Source: Asterias amurensis (taxonomy: Eukaryota > Echinodermata > Asteroidea > Forcipulatida > Asteriidae). Taken from it: DNA of 64,000 nt. The DNA is taken from contig NC_092665.1 in assembly GCF_032118995.1 (NCBI RefSeq), positions 7,311,501 through 7,375,500 of the forward strand, given 5' to 3'. The first letter of the stretch is position 1, and every line of letters begins with the position of its first letter. Of the stretch, positions 48,601 to 55,809 are shown piece by piece. Both the position numbers and the translations under genes were made by a program. The notes below the pieces were generated by a model that worked only from the letters and a program-made list of their open reading frames with translations, did no database searches and was not told the DNA's origin.

Positions 48601-51432
48601 TCCCTTTTAAATATTGACTTAAATCGATTTATAAAGATAACGTACCAAGTGTTTCTAAATCCGCAGCAGCCTCGTTCCAGACACCCTCAACCCTAACACA
48701 ACTGAAACACCAATCCCCCGTAACGAACAACAAGAACGGCTTGCGATGACTCTCTGGTAATATACCACTCTCAAATTTCTCCAGGGTGACTCTCCGAGGG
48801 TCAAAACCTGATGAACCCTGGTTGGTGAACCGGAACTGAAAGTTGTCAAACCCACGACCGAAATGGAAGTGGTCGTTATGGTACTGACGGGGTTGGTTGC
48901 CTGAAGTCACATGACCGAAGTTGTCGTATTCAGCTCTCTTTTCCTCATCTGAGAGGATCTTTTGAGTAAAGTAGCAAAAAGGGGTTTTAATCGGAAGGAA
49001 ATGCTAGAAAAGTACATGCATGCATATTGCTGTTGTCCAAGCCAGCTTTGTTCCATTTGCGTTTACCACTGATGCAAGCTAGAAGTGCACAATTTGTAAA
49101 GGGACACGTTGCCTTTGATCGGTCAAGTTGGTCAATGAAAAGTGTTTGAAATCGTTTGGTTTTAAAAGTAGAATGTAACAATATGCCTTGAAAGTGGTGG
49201 TTTTCCTTTTACTTTGCGAACTTACACGGTCTGTCATTTCATGGAGTCAAAAACTTGACTCCACAAAATTGTGGGTCGTGTTAGTTCACATTGTATAAGG
49301 AAAACCATGCAATTTCGTAATATTCTACTTTTTCAAACATCTTTCTAACCATTTGCATTTCATAGCAAATGGTTTCAAAAACTTTTCATGGACCAACTCG
49401 CCCCATCCAAGGCAGTGTGTCCCTTTAACGTAAGCAGAGTCACATGGCTCCATTTCACACAGCACAAAGATTCAACTCAAAGATGAGTTGCTATTTTAGT
49501 AATAGTGATTTGTGTTGTGACATCACAGCTTGGGTAAAAAGTCCAGTTTGGTTCACACTTTACTTCCCAGAAAAGATTGATCCACTCTTAAAATCAATCT
49601 TAGCCATTTGAGAATTTGAACCCAGCCATCGATTTCACCAAACTCATCCTAAGTTAGGATTGATCTTAAGACTTGGGACTTAAGTTAAGTTCCCTATCTG
49701 AAGACATACATGTAGGACGCATTGAACCCATCCTAAGTTAGGACGGGTTACTCGTCCTAACTCGAGGATTAATCCTAGCGTTTCGTGAAATCGGCCGCAG
49801 GCCACTTAAATCGACCCAATGATCAGAGGAAGTATTCGCAAGGCTGATTAAATAAAGACTGTAATTACTTTTTCAGTTACAACTTACCACATGACCTCAA
49901 AATAACCTTTGTGAAAGTGCAATTAATTTGTGACCAGAAGAAATTGGGAAATCAGCTTTGAAGTTGTGTATGCCTGAAATTGATTGCAGGCATTTATCAT
50001 CTGGAATTTATAAACAATTTCATAAAATAGGAAAGTCTACATACAGTTAATACAGGATGCTTCTAGGGTCGCATCACAGACCTAAACAAATACCACTGAT
50101 GAAACCTTATCACTATGCCAAGTTGAAAGCTCAATTCTGTGCATAATTCTACTATAAGTATGCCATTGTGTATGTATGCAGGACTCTGATGCCCAGTAAA
50201 CCGAGTCTTAACACCATCATTAGGGGACTATTAGACCCCCTGTGCTTCTCCTGTCTGCCATTTTGGGGGTCTAAATCTGCACAAAAGAATGGTATGTTTC
50301 TACACGCGCATTGGTGCGTAAACACATGTACCATCCTTTTGTGCACATTTTGAACCCGACCTGGCGAACAGGAGACGTGCGAGTATTTGTACTGCGTGTT
50401 GTGCAACGAGTCAATAAAATGTTAAAGGGTAAGAACAGATTCATGACAATGAAAACAAAGAGTTACTTCACCTCATAGGCTTGCTGAATCTGGATGAACT
50501 TCTCCTGAGCTCCATCTTCTTTGTTCTTATCGGGATGCCTGAAAATATGTGGAGTGTAAGAAAATTGTTATGATTGTATCGTTATCGTAGTTTGCATCGA
50601 CTTAACCAATTTTCACAGGGAGTAACACTAACACTAGGGACATGCATTAGCAATTGCGGAATAAAACTTAAAAGTGCGAAGACCACAGCTTCATTTTGCG
50701 TGGTACTCACTGACGGGGTTGGTGGCTGGCGCTGTTATCGGACCAAGCCGATATTTGTCATTCCCGGTCGTACTAACAACTTTAACAAGGGCCCCAAGTC
50801 ATCCGTGAAACCACCATTTTCTATGGGGGTATGACTGTCACCACACTCGTGACTCAGTGTCACACAAGAAATGCTCCAAAATAAGAATTTCAAAAACAGG
50901 AGTAGGACTACAGCGCAATGGTAACTGGCTACTCTCATTTTTACCTATTAATCATCAGGTATGAAATATTATTATTAAATGAGACCTTACCATTTTTTAC
51001 ATTAACAAAATACAATTAAATAACCATCATGATCACGGCCTAATCTTGACAGATGTGACATTTTTGTCAATTGCATTTTTTGACTGGAAGAAGTCTTCCG
51101 TCTTAATTACAGAATACCTTCATTCAAAACATTGTATTTTGTTTTCCTTTGTTAATAACTATGACCATTTTAATTGAGAAGGACAGTCTAGCTAGATGAG
51201 AAAAGACATCTTGATTGATGATCTCATCTTCCATTTGTCCATTGACTTACTTAAAAGTTACTACTTACCATTGTCGTGCCAGTTTCTTGTAAGCTTTTTT
51301 AATTTCATTTGAACTAGCTGTTCTGCCAACTCCGATAACAGAATATGGGTCAGAATTATGTGACGAACCGCAATGTATGATTGCAATAATTAGACCTACT
51401 AAAACTACGTAAATACAGAGTTTATTCCCCAT
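30624..51432 (-). CDS. DNAJC16: DnaJ homolog subfamily C member 16 (DNAJC16)
   Basis: ER membrane J-domain protein with thioredoxin folds; it has been linked to ER-phagy and autophagosome size. Minus-strand exons: 51269-51432, 50472-50538, 48646-48958, 47421-47608, 46292-46555, 43065-43195, 41763-41955, 40668-40853, 40002-40087, 39599-39682, 36207-36257, 35675-35728, 34660-34815, 32569-32728, 30624-30874, about 782 codons, close to the length I recall for vertebrate orthologues. Seen: signal-anchor IYVVLVGLIIAIIHC; J domain with HPD at 56-58; thioredoxin-like part with WCFSC (C161, C164) and PSIVGIINGKI; a transmembrane helix at about 534-556 (AVVVVIVYLLAFFLAF); a second luminal-type domain; and the C-terminus LPMWLDRLIDGSL...WPTLE. 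All junctions agree in phase except 34660 to 32728: the exon ending at 34660 leaves two bases, while the next exon needs phase 0. A short exon of length 3n+1 may be missing there, or a weak donor a few bases earlier (before GTCAGG) may be used. Convergent with MEPCE. Confidence 0.93.
30944..31124. repeat. R15 foldback element
   Basis: Ends AAGGCCCGGTCCCACTGCAG and CTGCAGTGTGACTCGGCCTT; arms contain GATAACGAGAACG and CGTTATCGTTATCG runs, and CCATTGGTTGAAT / ATTCAACCAATAG. Confidence 0.8.
31423..31843 (+). pseudogene. LINE (L2/CR1-like) reverse-transcriptase C-terminal remnant
   Basis: Reads LHWLPIQQRIDFKV then MFKALHQQAPHYI, SPYFVVPRTSH, FADRAFSVYGPKLWNKLP and KTLLKAHLF, the conserved tail of L2/CR1-type elements. 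It ends in GATTGATTGATTGACTGATG. Opposite strand to DNAJC16, inside its last intron. Confidence 0.85.
31853..32547. repeat. R11 foldback element with 9-bp target duplication
   Basis: Element TAGCCCTGGCAGCC...TATAGGGCTA, flanked on both sides by ATGCATAAT (31844-31852, 32548-32556). Arms share CATTCCATGGCAGCATAT and inverse. Nine-base duplications suggest a Mutator-like origin. No transposase. Confidence 0.8.
32761..33660. repeat. unclassified insertion with AACTGG/CCAGTT-rich borders
   Basis: Left border TTCCAGTTGAACCCAGTTAA and right border AACCAAGTTAAACAAGGTTC have the same composition. The interior 32900-33440 is different and has a minus-strand open frame (DQWKKIGDLLQDGRLVSAI) without a recognised family. 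CCTTCCTTCCTCCATCC repeats at 33485-33520. Confidence 0.4.
33870..34140. repeat. R16-type element, copy with CTCCAATCAG block
   Basis: ATTATCTTCAAGTACGCGCT to CACTCGCGCTTGTGTGATAA, matching 39299-39590. GTTATCACACGCGCGCTTGT and its inverse border the centre, but the GC hairpin seen in the other copy is deleted here. Confidence 0.6.
34193..34616. repeat. R12 foldback element, longer copy
   Basis: Ends AGGCCAAGTAAAAAAAGAAA and TTCTTTTTTACTTGACCTTA, inner GGAAGCGGGCGGGGACAGG as in 5519-5734; contains an (AT)n run at 34508-34526. Confidence 0.65.
34890..35250 (+). repeat. SINE-2 (tRNA Leu/Ser-like head)
   Basis: GTGTCATGGCAGAGCAGAAA, AGAGCACCGAACTCAAGCTC, B-box-like GCGGGTTCCGCAGTC, then CCCTGAGCAAGACACAATAA and a tail GGAAAGCACTATATAAAAAC. 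Copies on the minus strand at 41540-41742 and 46785-47125. Confidence 0.65.
35262..35575 (+). repeat. SINE-3 (tRNA-derived) with duplicated anticodon region
   Basis: A box TAGCTCAGTTGGTAGAGCGC and B box TTGGTTCGAATCC at 35479-35540, with GAGCGCTGGCACGG present twice between them. Followed by TTGTTCAACCCCAAAATC as in 26500-26690. Too long between boxes for a working tRNA. Confidence 0.6.
35855..36008. repeat. R5 palindromic element, short copy
   Basis: Ends GGGTGCGTTCGTTTAGCTTC and GAGCTAAACGAACGCACCC around ACGTTCGTCCTGG; only 154 bp long. A piece of R13 follows at 36012-36112. Confidence 0.85.
36470..36853. repeat. R1 foldback element
   Basis: Full copy in DNAJC16 intron 10, with an extra ATCATGTTA near the left end. 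Confidence 0.85.
37190..37435. repeat. R16-type palindrome with GC hairpin
   Basis: GGGGTCCATGGGTTTTGTAC and its inverse flank CCTCGGCTTCGCCTCGGG; a G run of nine sits beside it. Lies directly left of the satellite array. Confidence 0.6.
37455..38996. repeat. satellite array, ten units of 154 bp
   Basis: GAGGCTACATTGAGG recurs at 37604, 37759, 37913, 38067, 38221, 38375, 38529, 38683 and 38837, then GAGGCTGCACTGGG at 38991; spacing is 155 once and 154 thereafter. Units differ at a few sites. The last unit runs straight into the LINE remnant at 38993. Confidence 0.95.
38993..39275 (+). pseudogene. LINE reverse-transcriptase C-terminal remnant
   Basis: Reads FQGLSAAPQLWNSLPGYIRS, then EQFKTLLKSHLLSI, the PxLWNSLP tail of non-LTR elements, followed by a T-rich 3' end with GTAAAGCGCATTGGTA. 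Confidence 0.75.
39299..39590. repeat. R16-type element with intact GC hairpin
   Basis: Starts TATCTTCAAGTACGCGCTAA, has CCTCCAATCAGATTGGCAGA, then the palindrome TATCCAACTCGGCCTTCGGC and its inverse, then GTTATCACACGCGCGCTCGT and inverse. Ends 9 bp before DNAJC16 exon 10. Confidence 0.7.
39752..39921. repeat. R7 foldback element
   Basis: Ends GATGTCACGAAACGCTAGGA and GTTTGGTGAAATCGACGCC, in DNAJC16 intron 9. Confidence 0.75.
40328..40634. repeat. R1 element, left end missing
   Basis: Begins inside at GAGCTGTTGATAGTATAAAA and ends AAGGTGTCCAGTGTCTTAAA, 33 bases from DNAJC16 exon 8. Confidence 0.75.
40926..41242. repeat. R10 element, copy 2 (hammerhead-like core at 41187-41230)
   Basis: Same order of blocks as copy 1, from TTTGGTTTGCGGTAACACC to the ACGTTTC...CGTCAG end. 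In the core, the base closing helix II is changed (CTAGTA instead of CTAGTC). Lies in DNAJC16 intron 7. Confidence 0.65.
41262..41540 (+). pseudogene. LINE reverse-transcriptase C-terminal remnant
   Basis: Reads RHTRDDRSYSSAAQRIWNSL then PLNLDL and a KTSF tail. It is joined directly to the R10 end at 41242. Confidence 0.7.
41540..41742 (-). repeat. SINE-2 (tRNA-derived), 20 bp from DNAJC16 exon 7
   Basis: Minus strand: GGCCGAGCGGATAAACAAAT, GAGCACCAAACTCAAGCTCT, then GTCTTGCTCAGG-type central block degraded to CACTAAGCAAGACACTTG, and a GGTACATGTGAGGGCACAGA body. Confidence 0.65.
42042..42190. repeat. R13 piece and SINE-2 head fragment
   Basis: 42042-42103 carries ACACAAAACACAATGTCCAC of R13; 42125-42190 carries the minus-strand SINE-2 head (GAGCACCGGATTCAAGC). 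Both are cut short. Confidence 0.5.
42188..42540. repeat. R1-related subfamily (GGACCCTTTCGGTAAA ends), full copy
   Basis: TTAAAGCCATTGGACCCTTT at left; CACGAAGTGTGAGCCTTTGG at right; central inverted TTCTCGATATCGAGAA. Confidence 0.65.
42755..42955 (+). repeat. SINE-1 (tRNA-derived)
   Basis: GTGGTCTAGTTGGTTAGAAT (A box), GTGGGTTCGAATCCCACCC (B box), body ATGACTCGGGAAAGTACTGA, end AGTGTATGGGTAAAAAAAC. Confidence 0.75.
43267..43604. repeat. R13 foldback element, full copy
   Basis: Ends GGGTCTGGGTACTTTTTGTA and AAAAAGTACCCAAACCCTTT; arms share ACAATGTCCACAGATTTACA and inverse, centre TTTTCTCAGTGAGA. Fragments at 36012-36112, 42042-42103 and 47325-47382. Confidence 0.8.
43690..44140. repeat. 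R4 element, right end truncated
   Basis: TTAAAGTCACCTAGAAATAT through both hairpin arms to GGGTCGGGGTCTACTCTGAA, where similarity to 8289-8882 stops. Confidence 0.75.
44245..44985. repeat. foldback element made of GATCGACCGATCGCGC repeats
   Basis: Ends TGTATATGTTGGGCGCAATC and GCGCCCAACATATACA. Arms are tandem short repeats: a 32-bp period with GATCGTGCAGGAATGG in the left arm, and a 19-bp period of GCGCGATCGACCGATT in the right arm. An R18 element splits the centre at 44517-44652. Open frames in several phases are a by-product. Confidence 0.85.
45348..45675. repeat. R10 element, copy 3 (degenerate core)
   Basis: Begins GGATTTGAGGCATTGCATGG. The end reads ...CATCGCCGCAAACCAAATAT, an inverted copy of its own TTTGGTTTGCGG block, and the CTGACGA core is lost. 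Lies in DNAJC16 intron 5. Confidence 0.65.
45900..46284. repeat. R1 element starting 8 bases inside DNAJC16 intron 5
   Basis: Full copy. On the minus strand the donor GTGAGGA is followed at once by TTTAAAGCCAGTGGACAC. Confidence 0.9.
46785..47125 (-). repeat. SINE-2 (tRNA-derived), longest copy
   Basis: Minus strand: GTGGCCGAGCGGATAAGAGC, GCAGAGTGTGGGTTGGAGTC, TTGAGCAAGGCACTTAACCA, GGTACTTGTGAGGACAGATG, GTATACTCCCAAGGAGCTGA and end TAGACCTGAGCCCTATAAAG. It defines the full family. Confidence 0.75.
47640..48240 (+). pseudogene. LINE C-terminal (CxxC/HxxxC) remnant
   Basis: Reads LRTYRIFKTQFEFELYLQCV, then RFRCSSHKLHIEIGRYIG, then VETEIHVLLDCPL, the zinc-knuckle tail found after reverse transcriptase in several non-LTR clades. 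Frameshifted; ends in an AATACAATACAATATAATA tail. In DNAJC16 intron 3, opposite strand. Confidence 0.8.
48267..48490. repeat. R2 element, right end truncated
   Basis: AAAGGAACACGTTGCCTAAT to TGGTAAGTTCGCAAAG. Confidence 0.7.
49098..49430. repeat. R2 foldback element
   Basis: AAAGGGACACGTTGCCTTTG and CAAGGCAGTGTGTCCCTTT ends, in DNAJC16 intron 2. Confidence 0.8.
49620..49801. repeat. R7 foldback element
   Basis: Ends CATCGATTTCACCAAACTCA and CCTAGCGTTTCGTGAAATCG. Confidence 0.8.
50160..50412. repeat. R14 foldback element
   Basis: CTCCTGTCTGCCATTTTGGG and TGGCGAACAGGAGACGTGCG are the inner arms; shares CACGCGCATTGGTGCGTAAA with 24262-24405. Confidence 0.65.
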
Positions 51433-51774
51433 TTTTCAGCAATCCATCAACGATTGTTGATCTCAGTTTTTCTCATTACTCATTTTCTCATTAAGATTAC
51501 CTGGTGCTCTATTCTAGTTTTGTTGTTAGTTGTATGTAGCAGTCTGGGTACTAAGCTAGTTTTGTCTCTCTTGTGAAACGCCCTCTTTTGCTCGGGGGTT
51601 GCCAATCATTGAATGCCTAAATCGGGTAAAAATGGCATGAATCTGGCACTAATTTAAATACTAAGTAAATTAAAAGTGTTGGTGTTATCGTTCCCTTGGT
51701 GTCAGTGCTGTGCTGAATGCGTCAAATTTTTACAAGTGTTGAATGTGTTCCCTTAAACAGGCTCAATACATCGA
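51433..51774. other. DNAJC16 upstream region, nothing recognised
   Basis: No TATA box or repeat stands out. This should hold the DNAJC16 promoter. An 18-base G run follows at 51784-51801. Confidence 0.3.
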
Positions 51775-52029
51775 GATTGGGGTGGGGGGGGGGGGGGGGG
51801 GTCGGTGTAGGCCCTACTTGTGAATCATTTCATTGGATAAACGTGCAGTGACGTAAGCTATCTGTGTTTTGATTGATCCGAGGTGTCGTCTGGTTGCTCA
51901 GTGCATGCATTTGCTGACTTGGCGGCCTGTTGTCGGTTCGTCTGCATACGAAATGTAGTTGAAGGGTGAAGATGGACGGGGATTGACCTGCGCAGCCTAG
52001 GGGTGCACCCCACCAAATAGTATACAAAT

Positions 52030-53100
52030 ATTGACTGCTTCGAGTGCTATGGTTAAAACTATGACTCCCGAGGTGATCCACGGAGCGTTCTATTTTCCCG
52101 AGGCGAAGCCGAGGGAAAATAGAACGTTCCGGGGATCACCGAGGGAGTCATAGTTTTTAACCATTGCACGAGTAAAAGCAGTCAATATTTGTTTTATAAC
52201 ACCCCAAACATTTCTAAAACCTGTATTATTATTTTTAAGTTACAGACCTGAATGCTACAATCCACGGACGACGCGAACACAGATTGCAAACACTTTTACC
52301 TACTGTGTTGCATGTAGTGTCGGACAATCCGAAATGGTTACAGACTATTAATTTATCATCCTCGTACACGCAACGGACGTCTGGGTACTGCACGCCGTGT
52401 GCTAGTCTGTCGGACTAGCGCACGGCGTCATGTGCTAGTCTTCGGACTAGCGCATGGCAAACCGACGCTCTATCACACGGCCGTCGTCTAGCAAAACTAA
52501 GACACGTCATGTGACGCGCTCTAAACCAATGAGCAGGCACAATACTTGCAAGGGGTGTTATAAAAAACAAATATTGACTGCTTTTACTCGTGCAATGGTT
52601 AAAAACTATGACTCCCTCGGTGATCCCCAGATCGTTCTATTTTCCCGAGGCGAAAATAGAACGCTCTGTGGATCACCTCGGGAGTCATAGTTTTAACCAT
52701 AGCACTCGAAGCAGTCAATATTTGTATAATAACACCCCAAACATTTCTAAAACCTGTATTATTATTATTAAGTTACAGACCTGAATGCTACAATCCACGG
52801 ACGACGCGAACACAGATTGCAAACACTTTTACCTACTGTGTTGCATGTAGTGTCGGACAATCCGAAATGGTTACAGACTATTAATTTATCATCCTCGTAC
52901 ACGCAACGGACGTCTGGGTACTGCACGCCGTGTGCTAGTCTGTCGGACTACTAGCGCACGGCGCCGTGTGCTAGTCTTCGGACTAGCGCATGGCAAACCG
53001 ACGCTCTATCACACGGCCGTCGTCTAGCAAAACTAAGACATGTCATGTGACGCGCTCTAAACCAATGAGCAGGCACAATACTTGCAAGGGGTGTTATAAT
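52030..53100. repeat. tandem pair of R16 palindromic units of about 520-540 bp
   Basis: Each unit holds a palindrome around TTTTCCCGAGGCGAAnnCGAGGGAAAAT (shortened in unit 2), then ACAGACCTGAATGCTACAAT, CTAGTCTTCGGACTAGCGCA, CACGCTGTGnnnCTCTAAACCAATGAGCAG-like sequence and GGGGTGTTATA. The two units are nearly identical, so the duplication is recent. Confidence 0.85.
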
Positions 53101-53339
53101 CTCCCATAGCACACAGTGCAAAATGCTCAATATTTAAAAATACACGAAAAATACTTAAAAGTCTCACAGCTTTTAACTTGAAAAGGAAAATTATTGATTG
53201 ACTCTTGAACTTTTATTCTCTGCTCAATTTTATATGGGGAGTCCCTGGGCCCGTCGAGTTATTCTCCCTCCAAGTAAAAACACCCCTTCACATGTCTAAT
53301 TTTCAAAATGTCCGAGCATCAATCTTGAAAAATGTTTCT

Positions 53340-53890
53340 ACACCTCTCAGCAAATAGTATACACATAATGAATGTTTATGAGTGCAATGGTGCGAATATG
53401 TTCATGAGTTGAAAGATGGAATGTTCTATTCAACGAGGCGGAGCTGAGTTGAATGGAACATTCCAGCTTTCAACGAATGAACATATTATTCGCACCATTG
53501 CACGAATGAAAAACATTCATTATTTGTTTTATATAACATCCAAGTAGATCTTTGTCATTTTGATTGAAAGATACAACTTTCAAAAGAAACAAAGCGTAGG
53601 CCTACAATTTTTAATTGTAGAAGCCGAATGCTAGTAATTTTACTAATATGCCTTGCAGTAACACTGCTGCGTTACCAAAGACACGCGCACGTAGTGATGT
53701 TTTTACTCAGCTTTTTCGTTCCGTTCGAAAAGTACCATTGCACGCTGGCAGCGTGCAATGGTATTTTTCGGATAGAACGAAAAAGCACGGTGAGTGACTC
53801 AGCGTGCAATGGTACTTTTATTTGCTATCACGTGACGGACAATCCTCCAATCAAATGGCAAGGATCTGATTGGGTGTTGTATAATACCAT
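53340..53890. repeat. two further R16 palindromes
   Basis: 53340-53545: GCAATGGTGCGAATATGTTC and inverse around CAACGAGGCGGAGCTGAGTTG. 53725-53890: AAAGTACCATTGCACGCTGG and inverse, then CACGTGACGGACAATCCTCC and TGATTGGGTGTTGTATAATA. 53891-54050 shows no structure. Confidence 0.7.
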
Positions 53891-54272
53891 TTATTTCAGG
53901 GCCTATGTCATCCAAAATGCCTAAAGCTGGAAGTCAACAACCCCCATCACAATTGGGCACATTTTTTACACTGAAACACTTTCTGGGGGCTCTCAAATCT
54001 GTCTAATATAGAATATTTTCAGGGCCTACAAAATATTAATGAGCTCGACGCTCTGTTTTCTCCAATTTGGTGGGGTGCACCCCTAGAGGCCACTCTCTGG
54101 CGTTATTCGCGAGCCTCGATGTTACGTCAGTGTTCATGCTAGGACAGACCCCATTCTCATCCCCCCCCCTCATCCAACGCCCCACAACTGACTGAGATTA
54201 TACGAAAGATTCAGACTTGCCAGAACGCAATAATTAGATGGTAGGCCTGTGTCGTATCAATTATGTCTTCTA

Positions 54273-54656
54273 TGCAATACTATCCTGCAATAATGTCCGC
54301 CGGACGGTTTTGCATATGCAATCGTGTTTGCTCGGACGCTGCTGCATATGCAAGTGTGTCCGCCCGGACACAATTGCATATGCAGTTGTGTTCGCCCCAT
54401 GCAAAAACCGTCCTTGCAGTAAATTAAACGCCTTTGGTGTCGACGGAAAACCTTCGCCATTTTTTTTTACAACTACGTGCATGTTATGAATGACATGTGA
54501 AATGTTCGGCCGTCGGACATTCGCTGCAATCATAAAAAAAAATACGTGAACAATAATTCATCATGCACAGTAATGTACATGTCCACCGGACGGTTTTTGC
54601 ATAGCCCCGGACATGATTGCATATTCAAAAGTGTCCGGGGCGGACAGTATTGCATG
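54273..54656. repeat. foldback element rich in TTGCATATGCAA
   Basis: Ends ATGCAATACTATCC and GGACAGTATTGCAT. The left half has three units of about 33 bp, each with a GTCCGnnCGGAC-like part and a GCATATGCA palindrome; the right half has degraded units. 54430-54570 is unrelated sequence. Confidence 0.65.
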
Positions 54657-54939
54657 GCAGATCTGACACCGGCACATGGTATAGTAGATGGCATTAATGC
54701 GTAAGTCGGACAAGAGTTATATTTTACAGTCAAACAGACAATTACAAGATTGCAATGATTTGTTTATTATTTATACAAACACAGCTCGTTAATATGTTAA
54801 TTAGGCATTCATTTATATTTAATACAATTTAATGAACCGTATTTACCTCCTTCAGAATTAAAATCTACTTTTCAGTATCTTGTTTCTTACAAATTGGCAA
54901 TTGACTTTGATCACGAATACCATGATTACCAGTTTATTA

Positions 54940-55052
54940 TTATTTGGTCTCAGAATTCATCACTGCAACAACCTATCTTTCTGAAAGTTTGTATAGTACC
55001 TTGTTTGGTAGATACGTGCGCTATAATATAAGACTTTGATATTATCATTATA
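54940..55052. repeat. SINE-like element, inverted copy of 23222-23355
   Basis: CCTATCTTTCTGAAAGTTTG, ACCTTGTTTGGTAGATACGT, then GCGCTATAATATAAGAC. 54657-54939 shows nothing recognised. Confidence 0.55.
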
Positions 55053-55062
55053 TTAGGACTAG

Positions 55063-55372
55063 TAACTCGCCCTGTAACTCGAGATAAGACTAGTCTTTAC
55101 TCTTTGTGAAATCTACCCCAGTGTCTTTAATGTAACTATTATGGGTGGATTTCACAAAGAGTTAAGACTAGTCTTATCTCGAGTTAGGACAAGTTCTCGA
55201 GTTAGGACGAGTAACTCTCCTAACTTAGAACTAGCCATGCGTTTTTTTATATATCACAGGACTATTTTAAACTCAATTCAGCTTGTAGCTGCGATGTTTG
55301 AATGTGTTTTAATAAACAACCAATAATAATAATATTCCTAAGTTTTAACTCTTTGTGAAATCGACCCCTGAC
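55063..55372. repeat. R7 relatives, one fragment and one full copy
   Basis: 55145-55370: GGATTTCACAAAGAGTTAAG and AACTCTTTGTGAAATCGACC. 55063-55125 is the inverted right half of the same type. 55373-55680 shows nothing recognised. Confidence 0.6.
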
Positions 55373-55680
55373 AGTTCCTTTAATTCAATTGAACTTATTT
55401 AGAGAACTTAATTATTGGAGTACTCCCAAAGTGAGTGTTGTCAAACGGTTGCAAGCTTGGTAAAAAGTTAACTTTACAATTTTGTTTGCATTAATTTCTG
55501 TTTTACTCTTACTATAGCTGAGGTAAACGAATTCCGCTGTAGGATTCGGATTGAACCTGACCCAAGAGTAGAGTTTACTGCTCTAAGCATAATAATGTAT
55601 AGCGGTCACAGTGGATTCTCATTGCATCATGGCGTCTGAAAGATACCCGTCGCATTGCGATTTGATTATTAGTCAATTTC

Positions 55681-55686
55681 TTTATT
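55681..55686 (-). terminator. candidate polyadenylation signal AATAAA for the LAPTM4-like gene
   Basis: On the minus strand AATAAA lies about 125 bases past the TGA stop at 55810, a normal distance for a short 3' UTR. No transcript evidence is available. Confidence 0.45.
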
Positions 55687-55809
55687 TTATACTATAACGA
55701 GCAGTTTTATATACTAAAAATCTTCTGCTGAGAAATCACTATAAAAATGGCAGATATTATTTTGTTAATGATATCCTTGATTTGAACTCGTACGTTGATG
55801 GTTTATCAT

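Larger units (their letters stand above)
51775..54175. repeat. composite 2.4-kb inverted structure
   Basis: Outer pairs converge: GATTGGGGTGGGGGG / CCCCCCCCTCATCC; CAGTGACGTAA / TTACGTCAGTG; CCTAGGGGTGCACCCCACCA / TGGTGGGGTGCACCCCTAG. Between them lie the 52030-53100 duplication and the palindromes at 53340-53545 and 53725-53890. Confidence 0.65.
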
